A DNA stretch of 64,000 nucleotides from Anniella stebbinsi. Its lineage: Eukaryota; Chordata; Lepidosauria; Squamata; Anniellidae. The stretch is from the NCBI GenBank assembly GCA_029215795.1, contig JARDYH010000005.1:43282001-43346000 (forward strand). The letters run 5' to 3'. The notes under the pieces were generated by a model. The model was not told the origin of the DNA, searched no databases, and saw nothing but the letters and a program-made list of their open reading frames with translations. Below, piece after piece: positions 54,335-64,000 of the stretch (positions are counted from its first letter, which is position 1; every line of letters begins with the position of its first letter). A program made the position numbers and the translations under genes.

Positions 54335-54578
54335 TAGAGCCAGTGTGGTGTAGTGGCTAGAGTGTTGGACTGGGAGTCGGGACATCCAGGTTCTAGTCCC
54401 CATTCGGTCATGGAAGCTCATTGGGTGACTTTGGGCCAGTCACAGGCTTTCAGCCCAACCTATCTCACAGGGTTGTTGTTGTGAGGATAAAATGGAGAGG
54501 AGAATTATGTACACTGCCTTGAGTTCCTTGGAGAAAATAAGGCAGGATATAAATGTAATAAATAAATGAATAAAAATA
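54335..54578 (+). mobile_element. Sauria SINE, well preserved
   Basis: GAGCCAGTGTGGTGTAGTGG starts the tRNA-like head; GGTTCTAGTCCCCATTCGG is the B-box region; TGGGTGACTTTGGGCCAGTC and ACAGGGTTGTTGTTGTGAGG follow. The tail is TACACTGCCTTGAGTTCC, then AGGATATAAATGTAATAAAT. It is nearly full-length and close to the copy at 52.2 kb. Confidence 0.93.
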
Positions 54579-54758
54579 GTTCTAAAATGGAGAGTATTAA
54601 CAGAAGAAGACATTTACAATCCCATCGATCCTGTGTTGACTTAGATATAAACCCCTCTGAATTGAATCAGGTTTATTCACAGTTAAGTCTATCCAGGACT
54701 ACAGTCTTAAAAAGGTTATAAACAGAATGTGGTCATAAAGTTTCAAATTACACAAAAG

Positions 54759-54921
54759 CCTTACTGCAGGGCTGGGCAACATGTGGCCCTCCAGATATTT
54801 TGGCCTACAACTCTTATCAGGCCTTGCTAGCATAGCCAATAGTGAGGTATGATGGGAGTTGTAGGCCAAAACATCTAGAGGTCCACAAGTGGTCCACAAG
54901 TTGCCCACCCCTGCCTTAAAG
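54759..54921. mobile_element. hAT-like MITE (copy i) with 8-bp target duplication
   Basis: The element 54767-54913 (147 bp) begins CAGGGCTGGGCAACATGTGG and ends AAGTTGCCCACCCCTG. Flanking octamers CCTTACTG and CCTTAAAG agree at six of eight. The arms contain GGCCTACAACTCTTATCAG and GATGGGAGTTGTAGGCC. GTGGTCCACAAGT is locally duplicated near the right end. Same family as copy d. Confidence 0.85.
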
Positions 54922-54924
54922 GAA

Positions 54925-56040
54925 AAAGGCTACCTTTGGCAGGGGCACCAGGAGGAAAGCCTCTGAAGATGACCTCCGGGTCTGAGCAGATTTATACAGG
55001 AGGAGATGTGCCATGCTATGGCTTGTGCATGATTAAAGATTTTTTTTCTCCAAGTATCAAAAGATAGTTCAGAGGCGGGTGGGGAATATTCACAGGCCTC
55101 TGGTCCTAAGAAGAGAGGATGTTTGCAAGAACAAAGGAGGCCTGTACACATTACATGAGTGTGAGATGGGGAGCGGCAGTGGGATTGCACCTGCTTGCCT
55201 CTCCCTCACCCTACATACATTCAAGAGAAAGAGTCTCTGCTCCCCCCTCCTTTGTTAGCATCACTATACATACATGTAACATGTTTCATCCTAAATGGAA
55301 GAAGTTACTGATATGAAAAAGGAGTGGATGCAGATTGGGAAAAGGGAGGTGCAGAATCCAGTGTGGTCTCCAAGCCAGCTGTGAAACATCTGGAAGCACC
55401 CTGAATTGCAACTCTTTCACGTCATCCCAAGATTCCTAGTTCTCAAACCATGTTCACCCTTCAGCTCGTTAGACCCAGCCAGCATCTCAAAGTCAAGTCT
55501 CTAATGGGTTAAAATGGATGCCTTCTAGCATACACCTTAAAATATACAAGGCCCACCTGGTTAAAATTTCTAAGTCAAACATACCGCAGTGTAGCCTACT
55601 TCTTTTTTGCAGGGAGACCACAGCTGTTTAAAAACAGTGCTGCCTGGTGGGGTTCGTGCTGCTGGCACCTACCCTGCTTTCAATTTTATACCTTTTTAAA
55701 AATGCATGCATGAGTTCAGCAAACTGTCATCAAGGCGGGGGAAAAATAATAATTGTGAAGTATGGCTCACCAGCAAGTCTGGGAGTAAAAAAAAAAAAAA
55801 CAGGCAGCAAGAGCCACCACGTCTCAGGCTGTCTAAGAAAACTGGATAGCCCAGAGGGCTGGGAAGTACAGATGGAGAAAAATTGTACATGCTGTCACTT
55901 CCCATGCCAGGCTAGGCAGAACCTGAAGACTGCACGACAGTAGCTGCAAAAGAGGTGCCAACTGCTGACCAGCAGGAGATACGTTTGTTTTGTCTTGTAG
56001 CAGAAAACGATTCCCAGCAAGATCAGCTTGGTGGGGAAAA
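54925..56040. other. Unassigned non-coding sequence
   Basis: An A tract lies at 55788-55801. No gene or named repeat is recognised. Confidence 0.4.
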
Positions 56041-56041
56041 G

Positions 56042-56165
56042 CAGGGATGGTCAATTTGTGGTCCTCCAGTTATTTCGGCCCACAACTCCCATCAGCCCTC
56101 GATAGTACAGCCAATTAACAGGGATTCTGGGAGTTGTAGGCTAAAACATCTGATGGGATCTCGTT
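56042..56165. mobile_element. hAT-like MITE, copy j (right end decayed)
   Basis: CAGGGATGGTCAATTTGTGG, then CCCACAACTCCCATCAGCC and the partner TCTGGGAGTTGTAGGCTAAA. The right terminus is not recognisable. Confidence 0.7.
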
Positions 56166-56344
56166 GTAAGCCAAAACAACTTAAAGGAATAGAAACCTCT
56201 TGATCTTGGGAGCTAACACACCTACGCTGGAGGAGAAAAGCTGAAAGAGACCAGACATTTCTGTGTTTCCACCACATGATTTTGCAAAAAAAAAAAAAAG
56301 AGAGAGAGAGAGAGAGCGCAAATAATGCAATAAGAACAGATTAT

Positions 56345-56525
56345 GCAAATTTCCAGGCTGTCTTTAAAAACAGCCCCTTGTAGAGAGATTTACAGATCTG
56401 CCTTGTTCAAATAGGGCTGCAGTTGGCAAAACAGCAGTAAACCAGTGATAAAAAGCACTCTTGGCTATTAGCATCACCAGAATACCCATGGGCAATACCC
56501 GGTCCAAAAGAATGTACAGTTTTGG
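56345..56525 (-). mobile_element. Probable L2/CR1-group LINE fragment, minus
   Basis: The stretch CAGGCTGTCTTTAAAAACAGCCCC (split at 56355-56378) resembles the LINE copies at 42.95 and 49.33 kb (complement of GGGGCTG..TTGAAGACAGTCTGG). No RT motif survives, so assignment is by nucleotide resemblance only. Confidence 0.45.
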
Positions 56526-56529
56526 CTCC

Positions 56530-59500
56530 ATTTTCGGTCTTCCTCACCCTACTCCATCCCCAAGCCAGCAAGTGCAGGGAAGTCTAGTATAGGTCAGAAA
56601 GAATAGTGGCATTTTGCTTAGGACCAGCATTCATGGACTGTGCATGTCCTTCATCCAAGATAAACCTAGGTGATGAGGCTGACATCACTTTACAACTTCA
56701 GTGCATGTGCAGACAGGCAAACAGAACACATAGAGCCTGCAGAGGAACTGCTGGTACATGCATTCTCCCCATCACATCCTTTTTTCCCCCAAGTGACAAT
56801 TTAACGAAGCAAACAGCTCGAGGAATTAGAATCTTAAATTCTATTCAAAGTTGCCATTAAAAGTAACACCATTTTTGGTGCCAGAGAAGTATTTAAAGCA
56901 GAAGGTACAGCCATACTTTTGTGGGGAATCTGAAACCTCAGAAGGTCTTTTGGTGGCCTCTAAAAGCCATCCAGCACCCTCCCCAGCAACCTAATGAGCT
57001 ATTGGCTTCTTACACCCACCACATAGATTAAGTTTTCCATCTCTGCTACCATTAGCAAGCAATGGCTGCTGGCACCAAAGAACCTTCCTTCCTGCTCAGC
57101 CTCCATATTAAAAAAAGAAAAAGTTCCTCAGTATTTGCCCAGAGTATGACAAAACACATGAGGCTGCTGGCTGAATTTCGTTGTACTCCAGAGTTTGCTG
57201 GTGACCCTAGTAATAATCTCATGACAAGCATCCTCACACCCTGATGGCTGGCCCCAGGGCAGACCACAGAAACCTTCAATCAAGACTTATGAACAAGCAG
57301 TCCATAGTCTCCCTCCATCAACTGCCTCTGCTGCTGCTGCTGTTGAATTCACCCTAGGGAGAAATTCTGCAGAGTAAATTCCACTTTCTTGGCCTTTACC
57401 CCAAAACATACTCTATTCAAGCCTTGATGGTGGAGAGCTAACCAAGACAGAAATGTATAATCTACTATTCTGGGAAGGATACAAGCCTAGTAAAACTGCA
57501 TGAGCCATTACCTTAGAATCAAAATGCACGCCCGCCTTTTTGTCTAGACGGGAATGTGAGATGCCAGGTGGGGTGGGGGTGGGGGTATGCCATATCAATT
57601 AAAGACACACAAAGTGGAAAGAAGATGAGGGAAGAGAGAACTCAACTTTGAAAATTCAATATAAAATATAAGAAAACGTGGCTGCTCTTGTATCTTTATT
57701 TGAAACCTCACCAGATATCTGACTGGAAACCTCCAGCATTTAAAGGGACTATGCTCAACATGATTCCAAAAAGGTCACAGGTGCAATTAATAATACACAG
57801 AGCACAAGCAACTCCATTCTAGGAGTCAATAATTGAGACAAATGAATGATAAAAAATGATACAAGCTTGCCATGGCCAATTGCACCCCACCTAACCCCTC
57901 CTTCATTCATAATTCCTCATTCCCGGACAAGTCCTATTACTTCCAGTCATCTGAACGCAGGTAATTCTTGTTTTCACAATACTCAATTCCCCTTGCTTGT
58001 TCAGATCTTGGTGTCAATTGAATCCGCTCAAGGCATTGGATGGATTCCTTAGCAGGAAGCCAAGTTGTATAGGAGTTTAGGAAGCTTCAGTTTCCAGAAA
58101 ATCATCAAGTGTGTGTGCCATGCAAGGGAGTAGCATTTGCCAAATTAAACTGTTTTTGAATTTTCAAACCACAGTCTTAATTTGATGGCATGGCAAAACA
58201 CAACAATGTGGATAGGTATGTGCTATTGCATGCACTTACAATGAAAACATACACCACAATGTTGGGGCTTTCCTCTGTGACATCAAGAAATGCAAAACTG
58301 GGCCAATGGCATATAACAATACAGAGCAGCAGTAGTACAGCAAAATATACAGGCTGCTACAAACATGGCATCTTTCAACGGGATAATGGGAAGATTAGCT
58401 AATTAGTATAAAACAAACAACTCTCCTTATACAAAAAGAATTCTTTCAGAAATACAAAGTTACCAATGAGCTGGTTAATGAACACACTGTCATGGCTGAG
58501 TCCTCCGATGTGGTCTTTGCTTATATTGCAGAGATACATTTATCACCCAAACTGGTCAGGCAAGAAGATGCCTGTACAAACAATGCATACAAATGTTTGC
58601 TCAAAGGACTCTCGTGTTTGTTATATTAAGTGAGATTCCAGCCTTGCTGATCTAGTTTACCACATGGAGTGGGAACCAACAGAATCCGTTTCGATGACCC
58701 AAATAATCCGAGCTAAACTCAGATGGGATTGGAGCCGGCTATTGTTAAGTGCTTTTGTGCTTTCCCCAATGACTTGATTCAAGCAAGTTCTAGAGCCAAG
58801 GTGGTTTCCCACTGAGCCTCCACTGCCCTCTTGCTGGCCTTCTGCCGCTCGTCCCTCCCCTCCTCCTCCGGCTAGGCTCTCTCAGCCTGCGCTTTCTGTC
58901 CAACCGGTTCTACTCTTATTTTTGTTTCACTGAGGATTATCTCCATGGTGATGTCCAGGTGACAGCAAGGGGGGGAAAACCCACCTGCACTCAAGCCTTA
59001 ATCCCTTACAGTGTGTCAAAAAAGGAGTGCAGCTATTGTCCCAGAGCCCAAATGTCATCAAATAAACCCTACTACAGTTGCTGCAGAGTGGAGAGAAACC
59101 TCTCACAAGTGAGGAACATTTCCAACTTGAGCATCAAGGATAATGGAGCTGATTTGCAAGGACATTCAGGCCCCAGAATCAGGGCCAGATTCATTTATTT
59201 TCCCCCTCTCTTCACCCTCTTGGGAAAAATAGCAATGCTTTACTTTGCACAAACACTGCATTTCTAGCAGTTCTCACTCCATTAGGGACAGATTTGGTCA
59301 CAAAAGCTCAGCATGCTGGATAAATAGGAGCAGAGTTCTTTCGCAAATAAAACTTTTATTATGGTTGCTTAGTGCTTTGAAGTATGTACTACTTTCTGAA
59401 AACTGCCAGCATCATAGCTACAGAGGAAACTCAGGGATGGAAACAATCTTCACTCCCAGAGGGTGCTACGTTCCCTAAATGCATTATTCCAAGCTCACGC

Positions 59501-60780
59501 AGCGGGGTGGAGGGGGAAAATAATTTCAAAAATCCCTGGAAGCCCAGGCACCTGAAATACTCCATCAAAAGATCCACTGACAGTGGAGAATGCTGTTTCA
59601 CCCAATACTAGGACATGGCTAAAAAATAAGACGGGGAACCAGACATGTCTAACTAACCCAGTGAATGATATGGGATGTTTACATTCCCCATCAGGCCAAT
59701 CCCATGGAAGAAGCAGAGCCAGACACTGAAAAAGTGGGATGCAGACCCAACCTCTATCATTCATTCCCCCTCAGGGACCAAACATGAATTTCCTGCCAAG
59801 TATCAATTGTGCAGATGTTGGATTCTTGGCAGGCAGCGTGTGTATGCTCCCAGAGGTAACAAATAACCATCTCCCAAGTACATGCTCAAGCTAAGCACAC
59901 GACAGCGGAGTTAGCGGCATCCATAAGTCACATCTGCCCTAAAACCCAAGTGGCAACATTATCTCTTGAGATACATTGTGCTGTTGTAGAGATCCTCCAT
60001 TGGTACTCAGTCTGGATCTGTTGTTCAAGAGGAGTAGCAGGAGGGATGGACAAGCACTGATTGCTTAGGAAGCAAAGGAGAGGGGTACTTTAGATAGTCA
60101 AGGACATTTTCCAACCACGAGGTGCAAGGATGATCTATGACTACGGAGGAACTAAAACAAGTTATTGGACTGGGCTCCCACTGGAACTAGACTGGGAATC
60201 TATGCTTTGCAGAACCCACAATTAAGGAGTGGACTGTGTATTTATACAGGGATTATGGACACAGGATTTTTATATTTCTATTTATTTAATATAATTAGTG
60301 CAGCATACTAATTGTCTTTTTCCTACTATTGCTGTTTTATTTGGTGGGAGGAGGGCACCAAGTCATTATATACTCACATTAGTTTTGGCTCTTTTTGCTC
60401 ACTGGGTGAACTCCAGTAATTCCTAATATACATGAACAGGTATGGAGAACATCCCAAGGGTCTGGCCAACCTGGTCCCAGTAGCCGTTCAGAATTCATAT
60501 AAATGTGGACAGAGATACTGCCAAGTAGAAAATTTTCACACAGTATGAGATGAATTAGCAAACTTTATTGCAAAAGCAGAGAGAGGCATCTTGTGGCAAT
60601 TAGAGTCTGCCCAATTATGTAGGAATCTACAAATGAAGAAAAAGGAGTAAGTGGACTTTGCTGGCTCTCTTGCTCTGAACCTTTATTTCTGTAAATAAGA
60701 GAGCTATCAATCAGCTAAAGCCTGTCAATCATCTATAATGCTTAAATGAATTCAAACATTAACATTTTCAACACAATACA
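56530..60780. other. Unassigned 4.2-kb stretch
   Basis: I recognise no gene and no named repeat. A pyrimidine-rich, somewhat GC-rich patch lies at 58.80-58.91 kb, and a short CTG repeat at 57329-57343. Frames on both strands are short and overlapping. This is the longest stretch without an identified mobile element and is a reasonable place to look for single-copy conserved sequence. Confidence 0.4.
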
Positions 60781-60785
60781 ATGAT

Positions 60786-61146
60786 CGTCATCAGATGGGG
60801 GGGGGATCACATTTCCCTACTGTTGCTTTGGCCTTCTGCTGCTGTCCCACAATAGCGACAAACAGTTTCCTCTTTCTTCATACAGGGAAGAAAGAGGAAG
60901 CAGCAACAACCACATGGCCCATTCAGTGGCCGTTTTTATCACGCTGCTTTCCCTGCACACAGCAGGAAATGGTGGCAAGTTTCGCTTCAATAAAAAAAAT
61001 AATATTTACCAGGCCTTATTTTGTCATGGAACAAAGACCAGAAAGAGCAGGAGACGTGAGAGAGACTGATGGCGTCCTCCAAAGCACCTGTGAAAACCCG
61101 TGAGTGCCCAGTAACGAGTGTCTGATAAAACGCTCGTCTGATGACG
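60786..61146. mobile_element. Inverted-repeat element with internal hairpin, copy 2 (361 bp)
   Basis: The ends CGTCATCAGATG and CGTCTGATGACG are inverted repeats (11 of 12). The body matches 16442-16807: ATTTCCCTACTGTTGCTTTG, GCTGTCCCACAATAGCGAC, CACACAGCAGGAAATGGTGG. The internal stem TTCCTCTTTCTTC / GAAGAAAGAGGAA is conserved (60867-60900). Copy 1 has changed at its very ends, so this copy shows the family boundaries better. Confidence 0.8.
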
Positions 61147-61938
61147 TGCTATCTCAATCCACTCTCAGGAACTTCCTTCTTCAGATCCTCACATATCTGA
61201 GAGTTTTATTAGACTCCAGGATTGGAGGAAGGTTCCAATATTCAGGATTAATACTAGCACCCATGCAGAAGCTTTGGGCCCCTGTATTAGTCATAAGCCT
61301 CAGTCAGGACCCGTGGCCAGCCTCCCATTATTATTATTTTAAACCTCCTGGCCATCCTGGCTAAAGCAAATGAAGGCACTTTGCTGGTTTGTAGTCTATT
61401 TCAGAGAAGTGGGGATAAACAGAAGCACTCTGGGCTTGCTAGGCTGGTGTTCACATGCACACGCCCCCTTTCACGTCCATAGTTTGGGAGCAACTACTTC
61501 TGCCAAGAACCCAGAAGTGGTAACAGCATGCATAGTGTCATGCAATTGTCGAGTCCTTCTTCCAAACCCTCCTGGAGGCAGTTTTGGTTTCAGGTCTTCC
61601 TTGACCTGGCTGCACATCTGGGAGCATGCACTGGTACTTGGTGCAAGTGCAAGCATGAACACAACGGTGAGGCACCACCCAGGGAAACAAAAATATATGG
61701 TACCAGAATTTTCAAAGCTCTTGTGCAATTGTTTCTACTACATCAGACAAAGGCCTCTTAACTCCCTACCCAGTGCCTACCTCTCAAGGTTCCTGCTGTA
61801 CTGTCCCCCTCTGTGTGAGAGAAAGCTTCATTCTTCTAGCACTTTTTCTCTCCTCCTTCTGGTTCCACATCCTTGCAAACCCCATCTGTCTCACAGAAAG
61901 AAGCAGGTGAGAAAAGAGCTACTCACATCCTACCAATG
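61147..61938. other. Unassigned non-coding sequence
   Basis: The plus frame at 61370-61939 (189 codons) overlaps an 85-codon minus frame and has no domain that I recognise. Nothing else is assigned. Confidence 0.4.
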
Positions 61939-61940
61939 AC

Positions 61941-62248
61941 TAGGGTGACCATATGGAAAAGAGGACAGGGCTCCTGTATTTTTAATAGTTGCACAGAAAA
62001 GGGAATTTCAGCAAGTGTCATTTGTATGCATGCAACACCCTCTTCATCACAACAGTTAAAGCTGCAGGAGCCTTTCCCTCTTTTGTATCTGGTCACTCTA
62101 ATATAGCTCCTATAGCTTTAACTGTTGTGCTGAAGAGGGAATTTTACCAGGTGCTGCATGCATACAAATGATTCCTGCTGAAATTCCCCTTTCAATGCAA
62201 CTGTTAAAGACACAGGAGCCCTGTTCTCCTTTCCATATGGTCACCCTA
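61941..62248 (+). mobile_element. Nested-palindrome MITE, copy 6 (304 bp, subfamily A)
   Basis: TA (61941-61942), GGGTGACCATATGGAAAAG, right end CCATATGGTCACCC and TA (62247-62248). The loop reads CTTTTGTATCTGGTCACTC in the plus sense. It is 12 bp shorter than the others because the left arm lacks about a dozen bases near 62038 (the TGGTGAAATTCC part), which breaks inner pairing there. Confidence 0.9.
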
Positions 62249-62249
62249 T

Positions 62250-63000
62250 CAGTGACAGACGAGTCAAATGGATGTTTCAAAGCCAAACATTAAATGGGCC
62301 TTTGCATTTAACATGCATGGTTCTTAAAAATGTAGACAGTGTGCTGGGAGGAGGGGGTTGATCATTATTGGCATGGAGAAAGGATTTTAACCTTTTCCTT
62401 CCTGTTGCAGCCCTGATGAAAATCCATCCTCTGAAGCTGCTGTTTGCAGTGGTGTCAGAGTGATTTGATTTGTCACATTCCTACAAAAAACAGTCAATGT
62501 CCCATCACTCGTGTCCTACTGTCCCCAGATCCATATTTTTCCAGAGTGTACTAGTATGTTTTCATAGTTCCCTGGAATATATTATTCCTGGCTTCTTCTC
62601 CATCCTCTTCACACCCCATTCCATCCAGTGGTATTACAAACTTTTTAGGGAAAGTATAAAATCCTGTTTTTGATTTCTGAACTTACCTTTGATTGTACCA
62701 CAATCAATCTACTCATCAAATTCTAATTTCAATCTTGCCCCCCCCAAAAAAAAGACATTCTGTAATATAGGGCACACAGAGTTTTGCAGCTGTATTTTAT
62801 GAACACAATCACATTTTGCTATGTGGCCCAAATGAGGGAAACAGGGCACCTAGTCTTATCCATGGTCATTGGCAGAGTTGAAAGGACTTCCCACACACCT
62901 GGCTAGTTCCATTCCCCTCCCAGAAGAAGTGTAAAATCTCTACCTGTTTTGCAAATATTGACAAAGGTAATGCTTTAAATAAAATCCATCTTTAATGCCA
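62250..63000. other. Unassigned non-coding sequence
   Basis: No gene or repeat family recognised. Confidence 0.4.
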
Positions 63001-63002
63001 GA

Positions 63003-63032
63003 ATATATATATATATATATACATACATATAT
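63003..63032. repeat. (TA)n microsatellite with ATAC variants
   Basis: ATATATATATATATATAT followed by ACATACATATAT. Confidence 0.9.
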
Positions 63033-63905
63033 GAAAGCAGGTATCAAAGAAGTGGGGGGAGGAGTAGAAAGAGTGAGCTGGAGCAGGAATCAGAATCTCC
63101 GTGGGAAGAGAAACCTTCACAGTGAGCTATTTTCTTTGCAAAGGAAACTTTACCCAGTGGTGACATCGAGACAAGACTTTGGGGTAGAGGTCCAGGCCCC
63201 CCACTCAACAGAATGACCAGGAGGGCTCCCAAATGCAGCAGGGCTACACATCACCGTACAAAGGGGGGTAAAGCCCATTAAATCCAGACTTTAAAATTAA
63301 ATTACCTAACTGCACCCCTGATTAAAGCATACCTTTAAAAAATCCCCTTAAATATTTCATTTCATCCGATATAGCCAGCTTCAAGACAGCGGCATGGGCA
63401 TGGGCAAGGGGTGTGCCGGGTGTGCTCAGGCACACCCTAATGTCTCAAGCAATAAATGTCGAATTCTGGGGGCCACTGAGTCGGGATCCAGAGGGGGATC
63501 CTGATGCAGTGGAAATGGTTCTCGAGCTGCCCTCCAGCTGCTCCACTGCTGCTCCCACCCCAGCACGCCATTGCTCCGGGAGCAGAAGTGAAAAGGAAGA
63601 AGGCTAATATTACCTCATAAGCCCCTCCTCCAGCCAGAGTCACACAAAGCCCCACCAGTTCTGAGGCTTGAGGAGCATCGCCTCATTCCCACCACCACTT
63701 GCAATGGCCCTCCCGCAGTGAGGCAAGCCGAATGCGGAGTACGGCATCAGTGTCTGCAGCGTTTAAGAAATAAATGAACAAAAATAATGTCCTTTATGAC
63801 TGAATATTCAATAAATGTTCACCTTTAAAAAAATAGAAATAAAAAAAATACTTGGGTGCACAGCCTAATGAAATGTGCTGTGCACGCCTATGGACAGCAA
63901 GGTGC
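63033..63905. other. Unassigned; small inverted repeats near 63410 and 63860
   Basis: GTGTGCTCAGGCACAC (63420-63435) is a short palindrome. GTGCACAGC and GCTGTGCAC (63857-63890) pair as a 9-bp stem. The layout resembles squamate dispersed sequences, but I cannot name the family. Confidence 0.35.
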
Positions 63906-63917
63906 TTCAGGTTTAAC

Positions 63918-63985
63918 CACACACATATACACCACATGTGTATATGTATATACATGTATGTGTGATACATATACACACACATTCA
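63918..63985. repeat. Degenerate (CA/TA)n tract
   Basis: Mixed CACACATATACAC and TGTGTATATGTATATAC units with local self-complementarity. The short minus-strand frame here is a repeat artefact. Confidence 0.85.
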
Positions 63986-64000
63986 CTAGTTAGAGGGCTC

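Noticed and set aside
58800..58920. GC- and pyrimidine-rich patch as a CpG island promoter
   Set aside because: Only a few CpG sites over about 120 bp, with no TATA or initiator context and no downstream gene in the window.
61370..61939. 189-codon open frame on the plus strand
   Set aside because: Overlaps an opposite-strand frame. Composition is Ser/Leu/His rich with no domain recognised; it runs up to a MITE.
1..64000. CRISPR arrays, bacterial operons, integrated virus, tRNA or rRNA genes
   Set aside because: No spaced direct repeats, ribosome-binding sites, viral replication or capsid motifs, or intact tRNA cloverleaves were seen. The only tRNA-like sequences are SINE heads.

Overview
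The window looks like non-coding DNA from a squamate reptile (lizard or snake). The main evidence is a set of tRNA-derived SINEs of the Sauria SINE type, with their characteristic 3' end. These sit among CR1/L2-group, L1 and R4-type LINE fragments, many short inverted-repeat DNA transposons (MITEs) and abundant AT-rich microsatellites. CpG is sparse, as in a methylated vertebrate genome. The species cannot be fixed from what I can see.

I found no convincing host protein-coding gene, tRNA, rRNA, CRISPR array or operon. Every long-ish open frame that I can identify belongs to a retrotransposon: an L2/CR1-type reverse transcriptase end (36.6-37.1 kb, minus), an R4-type restriction-like endonuclease (17.2-17.5 kb, minus) and the C-terminus of an L1 ORF2 (46.5-47.5 kb, minus). 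The window is best described as intergenic or deep intronic DNA whose structure is mostly a stack of transposon insertions.

Layout. 0-5.3 kb: CA repeats, one tRNA-derived SINE, mostly unassigned sequence. 5.3-12.7 kb: the densest region, with five copies of a 316-bp nested-palindrome MITE with TA target duplications, a 381-bp relative with the same ends, and a 2.5-kb hAT element with a perfect 8-bp target duplication that contains a further CpG-rich element. 12.7-22 kb: L2/CR1 fragments, the R4 fragment and LINE tails with microsatellites. 22-33 kb: a strong 38-bp hairpin, a possible regulatory patch with an RFX X-box and an E-box (about 25.2 kb), several MITEs, and a nested pair of hAT elements at 32.9-33.1 kb. 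33-45 kb: an A-B-A'-B' interlocked inverted repeat, a GAA tract, RT remnants, a 436-bp hAT MITE and CR1 pieces. 45-57 kb: Sauria SINEs, a 5'-truncated L1 with target duplication, and more L2 and hAT MITEs. 57-64 kb: largely unassigned, with a second copy of a roughly 360-bp inverted-repeat element and a sixth nested-palindrome MITE.

No set of genes works together here. The biological content is transposon history: nested insertions, inverted dimers, tail-seeded microsatellites, and dispersal of short sequences resembling transcription-factor sites. The most interesting item is the 316-bp nested palindrome family, whose copies keep almost the same length and an asymmetric loop that reveals orientation. 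I did not find a previously undescribed functional system that I could defend.
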